Source: an uncultured Eggerthellaceae bacterium
GTDB taxonomy: Bacteria > Actinomycetota > Coriobacteriia > Coriobacteriales > Eggerthellaceae
Assembly: GCA_910588985.1 (NCBI GenBank)
Contig: CAJURO010000016.1
Location: forward strand, 1-8,498
DNA length: 8,498 bases
Reading direction: 5' to 3'
Part shown: piece after piece, positions 5,750-8,498 of the stretch
Position numbering within the stretch: position 1 is the first letter of the stretch
Layout of the letters: the number at the start of each line of letters is the position of its first letter
Notes under the pieces: model-generated
The model's input: only the letters and a program-made list of their open reading frames with translations
What the model was told of the DNA's origin: nothing
Databases searched by the model: none
Position numbers and translations under genes: made by a program

Positions 5750-7969
5750 CTATCGCTCGGTGAGGGCAGACTTCATCATCCCCTTCGCACAAAGGTAGGT
5801 GACAACCATATAGCCACCATAGATGATGACGACAAGCAAAGCCGCAAGAGCAATGGGTTCGAGAAGAGAGACTCCGAGTGCCGCCAAGAGCGTTTCAGAG
5901 AGCACGCCTATGGCACATACGCTGTGGCAGAGCGCTAAGCCGAGCGGCACGAGGAAGTAGATGAGAACCTGCGCCAACAAAGCATGGTTGAGCATGGAGT
6001 TATCGCATCCGAGCCTCCAGAGCGTTCGAAAGCGCATGCTTGAATCAGCTACTTGGGAAAGCTGCTGGATAGCCAGCACGGCCGCCACTGAGATGAGGAA
6101 TATGAAGCCTATGTAGAGCGCAAGATAGGTGATCATAAGACGCATGCCATTTGATTGGACCACCATCTGATACGCTGTTATGATGCGCGTGACTGGCCAG
6201 AGCAGGCTTGCCCATTCGTCGATCTCTCCCGCAAAGCCCTTTTCGAACCCACCAATGTCTTTGGGCTGCAGCGCGCTCACGATCCGAGCGAGCGCAAGGT
6301 CGTTCTCCTCGTCAGTCTTGCCATTATCGGCATACATGACATCAAGAAATGAGCGTTCAGGAATAACGTCTTCGGCCTTGATCGCCTCAACGAAGCTGTC
6401 TGGCACTGCAATCACAAGCGCCGAGGACATCAGCACATTATCCTCAAGCTGCACCTCATGTACCTTGGGTTCCAGCGTGACGCGCTCATCTTCCATCTCT
6501 ATCGATACGCCAGATGATGCAATTGCCCTTGCGATATCGCTTGTGATCTGCATGTTATTCACCATGACAGCTTTTCCTGGTTCGATGTTAATCGGCTCCA
6601 AGCCCTGAAGCTCGCATGCTGCGTTAAGCGCAGAAGCCGTGATGACTTGCACAAAACTGCTGCTTAGCTGCTCGACGCTCTCTTCGCCGATCATCGCCTG
6701 GTCAAGCGAAGGATCCTCCTTCCAAGCAGCTTCAAAGAGAGGTTCGTATGTCACCCCTGGCACTGAGTAGATATCTATCTGGGCAGTAGCGGCTATGGTC
6801 TCTTCCCAAAGCTTCGGAGCAGCCGCGCGAAGAGCTTCGCTCATATCCCAGTCGTACGATTCCGCCTGTGCAAGACGCTCAGACGCCTCGGCCTGCATCT
6901 CTGCTCTCCGCTCAAGCGGATCGCCCGATGACATCCTTCGATCCCCGCCTGGGCCATACCATATCTCTGCGTCCAATGTTGCACTAAAGGGATTCGACTT
7001 CTGGACATCGCCTACGAACACCTCGATGAAGCCCATGCCTGTTGAGAACACGGTGATCGAGAAGAAAAGCAGGATGCAGACGATCCAGAGGGAGGCGAAC
7101 GCAGTGTTTATCTGGCTTGCAACCTGCCGCACCGTGAAAAGGTTGAGCCCACGGAAATACACGCTGCGCATACGTGTGAGGATCGCTATCGCAAACCCTG
7201 CAAGCGACCAGAAGAACAGCAGCGAGCCAACCAGCATGCCAATGGTCGCATACATGAAGGACGGGTCATCTAGCATGACAAGGCCGTTTTGGATGAGCTC
7301 GTAATAAGCGAACGCAAGGATGCCAATGGAGAGGATGAAGAACGCGAAGCATGCCCATGGGTTGCGCACAAGGACGCGATCGTTCTTCTTGTCAGCATAG
7401 AGAAGGTCGATGAGCTTATAGCGTGTGATCGAGAACGCATTGAGCAAGAGCACGATAAGGTAGACCGCTGCGAAGCAGATCAAGGTAAGTATGAATGCAT
7501 CAAAGGAGAACACGAACTGATAGTTGCTGATAGTGGTGTTGAAGAGAAGAGCCGTGAAGAACGAAAGCCCTTGAGAAAGGATGAAGCCCAGAAGAAGGCC
7601 GCACGCAAGGGAGAACAAGCCAACCAGAACAGTCTCATACAAGACGATACGGGAGACCTGCACTGAATTCATTCCCAGCACAAGGTATGTCCCAAGCTCA
7701 CGCTTACGCCGTTTGATGAGGAATCGATTCGCATAGAGAATGAGGAATCCGAGTACGAAAGCGATCACACCAGAGAACGTTTCCAAAAAGCGTGCGGTCG
7801 TAGCAAATTGATGCTCGGTCGTTTCGGACTGCAGGTCGAAGAGGACTTGTTGGCTGCCGATCGAATTGAATGCATAGAAGATCGCAACACCAAAGAGAAG
7901 CGTTATGAAATAGACCGCATAATCGCGAACCGAGCGCTTGATGTTCCTAAGCGCAAGCTTGAGATACAT
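5750..7969 (-). CDS. BceB-type FtsX-family ABC transporter permease
   Basis: A 739-residue membrane protein with the ten-helix layout of BceB/VraG permeases. One helix lies near 17-37, helices 2-4 with an FtsX domain at about 63-180, helices 5-7 at about 206-312, then a large extracytoplasmic domain (about 313-610), and three helices with the second FtsX domain at about 612-722. The start MYLKLALRNIKRSVRDYAVYF resembles the family start. In characterised cases this type, with a BceA-like ATPase, protects against or senses cell-wall-active peptides such as bacitracin, using the large outer domain. The ATG at 7969 is chosen over a GTG three codons upstream because AAGGTGA (7981-7975) is five bases from the ATG and overlaps the GTG. 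No ATPase or two-component genes lie beside it in the window. The extracytoplasmic part is somewhat larger than that of BceB itself. The substrate is unknown. Confidence 0.93.
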   Translation of the reverse strand: MYLKLALRNIKRSVRDYAVYFITLLFGVAIFYAFNSIGSQQVLFDLQSETTEHQFATTARFLETFSGVIAFVLGFLILYANRFLIKRRKRELGTYLVLGMNSVQVSRIVLYETVLVGLFSLACGLLLGFILSQGLSFFTALLFNTTISNYQFVFSFDAFILTLICFAAVYLIVLLLNAFSITRYKLIDLLYADKKNDRVLVRNPWACFAFFILSIGILAFAYYELIQNGLVMLDDPSFMYATIGMLVGSLLFFWSLAGFAIAILTRMRSVYFRGLNLFTVRQVASQINTAFASLWIVCILLFFSITVFSTGMGFIEVFVGDVQKSNPFSATLDAEIWYGPGGDRRMSSGDPLERRAEMQAEASERLAQAESYDWDMSEALRAAAPKLWEETIAATAQIDIYSVPGVTYEPLFEAAWKEDPSLDQAMIGEESVEQLSSSFVQVITASALNAACELQGLEPINIEPGKAVMVNNMQITSDIARAIASSGVSIEMEDERVTLEPKVHEVQLEDNVLMSSALVIAVPDSFVEAIKAEDVIPERSFLDVMYADNGKTDEENDLALARIVSALQPKDIGGFEKGFAGEIDEWASLLWPVTRIITAYQMVVQSNGMRLMITYLALYIGFIFLISVAAVLAIQQLSQVADSSMRFRTLWRLGCDNSMLNHALLAQVLIYFLVPLGLALCHSVCAIGVLSETLLAALGVSLLEPIALAALLVVIIYGGYMVVTYLCAKGMMKSALTER

Positions 7970-7979
7970 TTCCGTCACC

Positions 7980-8031
7980 TTCCGTACGAGACTAGGCGCA
8001 CTTCACGTGAGCCTGGGTCAATCCTACGGAA
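7980..8031 (-). promoter_or_regulatory. Inverted repeat in the permease leader, possible SD-masking stem
   Basis: The 165 bases between the surface-protein stop and the permease start hold no gene. Within them TTCCGTA (7980-7986) and TACGGAA (8025-8031) form a 7-bp inverted repeat 38 bases apart, and a perfect palindrome, TCACGTGA (8003-8010), lies between the arms. In a minus-strand transcript the second arm would overlap the first bases of the permease ribosome site. A good -35-like TTGACC reads at 8021-8016, but no convincing -10 lies at the right spacing. No clear terminator follows the surface-protein gene. The repeats are short enough to be chance. Confidence 0.2.
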
Positions 8032-8134
8032 ACGAGGCCCCTTCACTCCATCGATTGAACTTACACCTATCTTACATTGCCGTAAGCTCTGTTAGCTCAA
8101 GTCGACAGGGTAGGCACGGAATGGCTCTCATCGA

Positions 8135-8498
8135 CTAAGCAGTAGCGTCAAAAGAGATCGCTCCCGCGAAGCGCATCTGCCCTGCGATCGTGGCATAGGA
8201 GTGAATGAGTATCTCATTCGACGGCACATGGCGTGCTGCGTCGAACGTGACCTGATAGCCGTCCTGAATACGCGAGCCCGGGTACCAGACGATATCATCT
8301 TGCCCATTGGCGCTCGACCACGTTGGGAACTGAACGCTGCTTGCAAGCGCGAAGTAACCACCTGTTGCCTTGACCGTAACCGTGCGACCATCAGAGCCCA
8401 CAGATGCTTCGATCGTAGGCTTCGCAAGCTCCACTTGCTTCGCTGTTGTCGCGAAGAGCGTGTCGATCCCGTTTCCTGTGGTCGCGTAGGCATGCACA
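8135..8498 (-). CDS. C-terminal part of a surface protein with GBS_Bsp-like repeat
   Basis: The final 120 residues of a longer protein that enters from the right edge; its start and any catalytic domain lie outside the window. The visible part reads as the tail of one repeat (MHAYATTGNGIDTLFATT, about 1-18), then a full repeat. Its landmarks are TIEASVGSDGRTVTVKA, QFPTWSSANGQDDIVWYPG and ILIHSYATIAGQMRFAG. The pattern W(S)..NGQDDI.WY...DGY...I..(H/N)......I.I..YA is that of the GBS_Bsp-like repeat (PF08481). Those repeats occur in exported Gram-positive proteins, often attached to peptidoglycan hydrolases such as amidases, NlpC/P60 or lysozyme-like domains. The repeat ends almost at the C-terminus with no sortase motif or membrane helix, so any attachment to the cell must come from elsewhere. 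Secretion is inferred from the family. It is on the same strand as the permease, 165 bases upstream of it. Confidence 0.82.
   Translation of the reverse strand, partial: VHAYATTGNGIDTLFATTAKQVELAKPTIEASVGSDGRTVTVKATGGYFALASSVQFPTWSSANGQDDIVWYPGSRIQDGYQVTFDAARHVPSNEILIHSYATIAGQMRFAGAISFDATA

Noticed and set aside
6795..7304. Plus-strand ORFs opposite the permease, the longest 169 codons
   Set aside because: They contradict the continuous 739-residue permease with its regular membrane helices and are best explained as mirror frames.
8079..8100. TTGAGC and TAAGAT as a promoter for the permease
   Set aside because: The two hexamers are about 20 bases apart, too far for a standard sigma-70 promoter.
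8128..8493. Second minus-strand ORF overlapping the surface-protein fragment
   Set aside because: It is Arg/Ser-rich shadow translation; the other frame shows a full GBS_Bsp-like repeat.

Overview
This window looks like ordinary chromosome from a moderately G+C-rich Gram-positive bacterium. Two exported lipoproteins with classical lipoboxes, a cytochrome bd oxidase, a 10-helix BceB-type permease and a GBS_Bsp-like surface protein would suit an anaerobic or microaerobic actinobacterium of the Coriobacteriia type. That placement comes from gene content and style only; no rRNA or marker gene here proves it.

Left edge (1-410): the first 31 codons of cydA (cytochrome bd oxidase subunit I) run leftward off the window from a very strong ribosome binding site. 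A palindrome-rich intergenic stretch lies upstream of it. It leads rightward into a probable small single-helix membrane protein (252-407), which ends one codon before trkH.

Plus-strand cluster (252-3651): the small membrane protein, a TrkH/KtrB potassium channel subunit, an unusual lipoprotein with a predicted OB fold and a C-terminal membrane helix, and the ribosome-assembly GTPase RsgA. Their junctions are a 3-base gap, a 4-base overlap and a 1-base overlap, so they are very probably co-transcribed and translationally coupled. No TrkA/KtrA regulatory subunit is present in the window.

Second plus-strand group (3727-5734): a flavin reductase-rubredoxin fusion (high-molecular-weight rubredoxin type), a lipoprotein carrying a flavodoxin domain, and a LOG-family nucleoside-monophosphate phosphoribohydrolase. 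A candidate promoter precedes the first gene. A perfect 12-bp stem-loop without a T-tract separates the first and second genes.

Right part (5750-8498, minus strand): a large FtsX/BceB-type ABC permease with no ATPase gene next to it, converging on the LOG gene with a 15-base gap. A 165-base intergenic stretch follows, then the C-terminal 120 residues of a protein ending in a GBS_Bsp-like repeat.

Functional reading (inference): cytochrome bd, the rubredoxin fusion and the exported flavodoxin form a loose redox and oxygen-handling theme. The trkH-lipoprotein-rsgA cluster joins potassium uptake, an uncharacterised envelope protein and ribosome maturation. There is no sign of a mobile element, phage, CRISPR array or RNA gene. 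The least described items are the OB-fold lipoprotein, the extracytoplasmic flavodoxin, the small protein in frame with trkH and the orphan permease.
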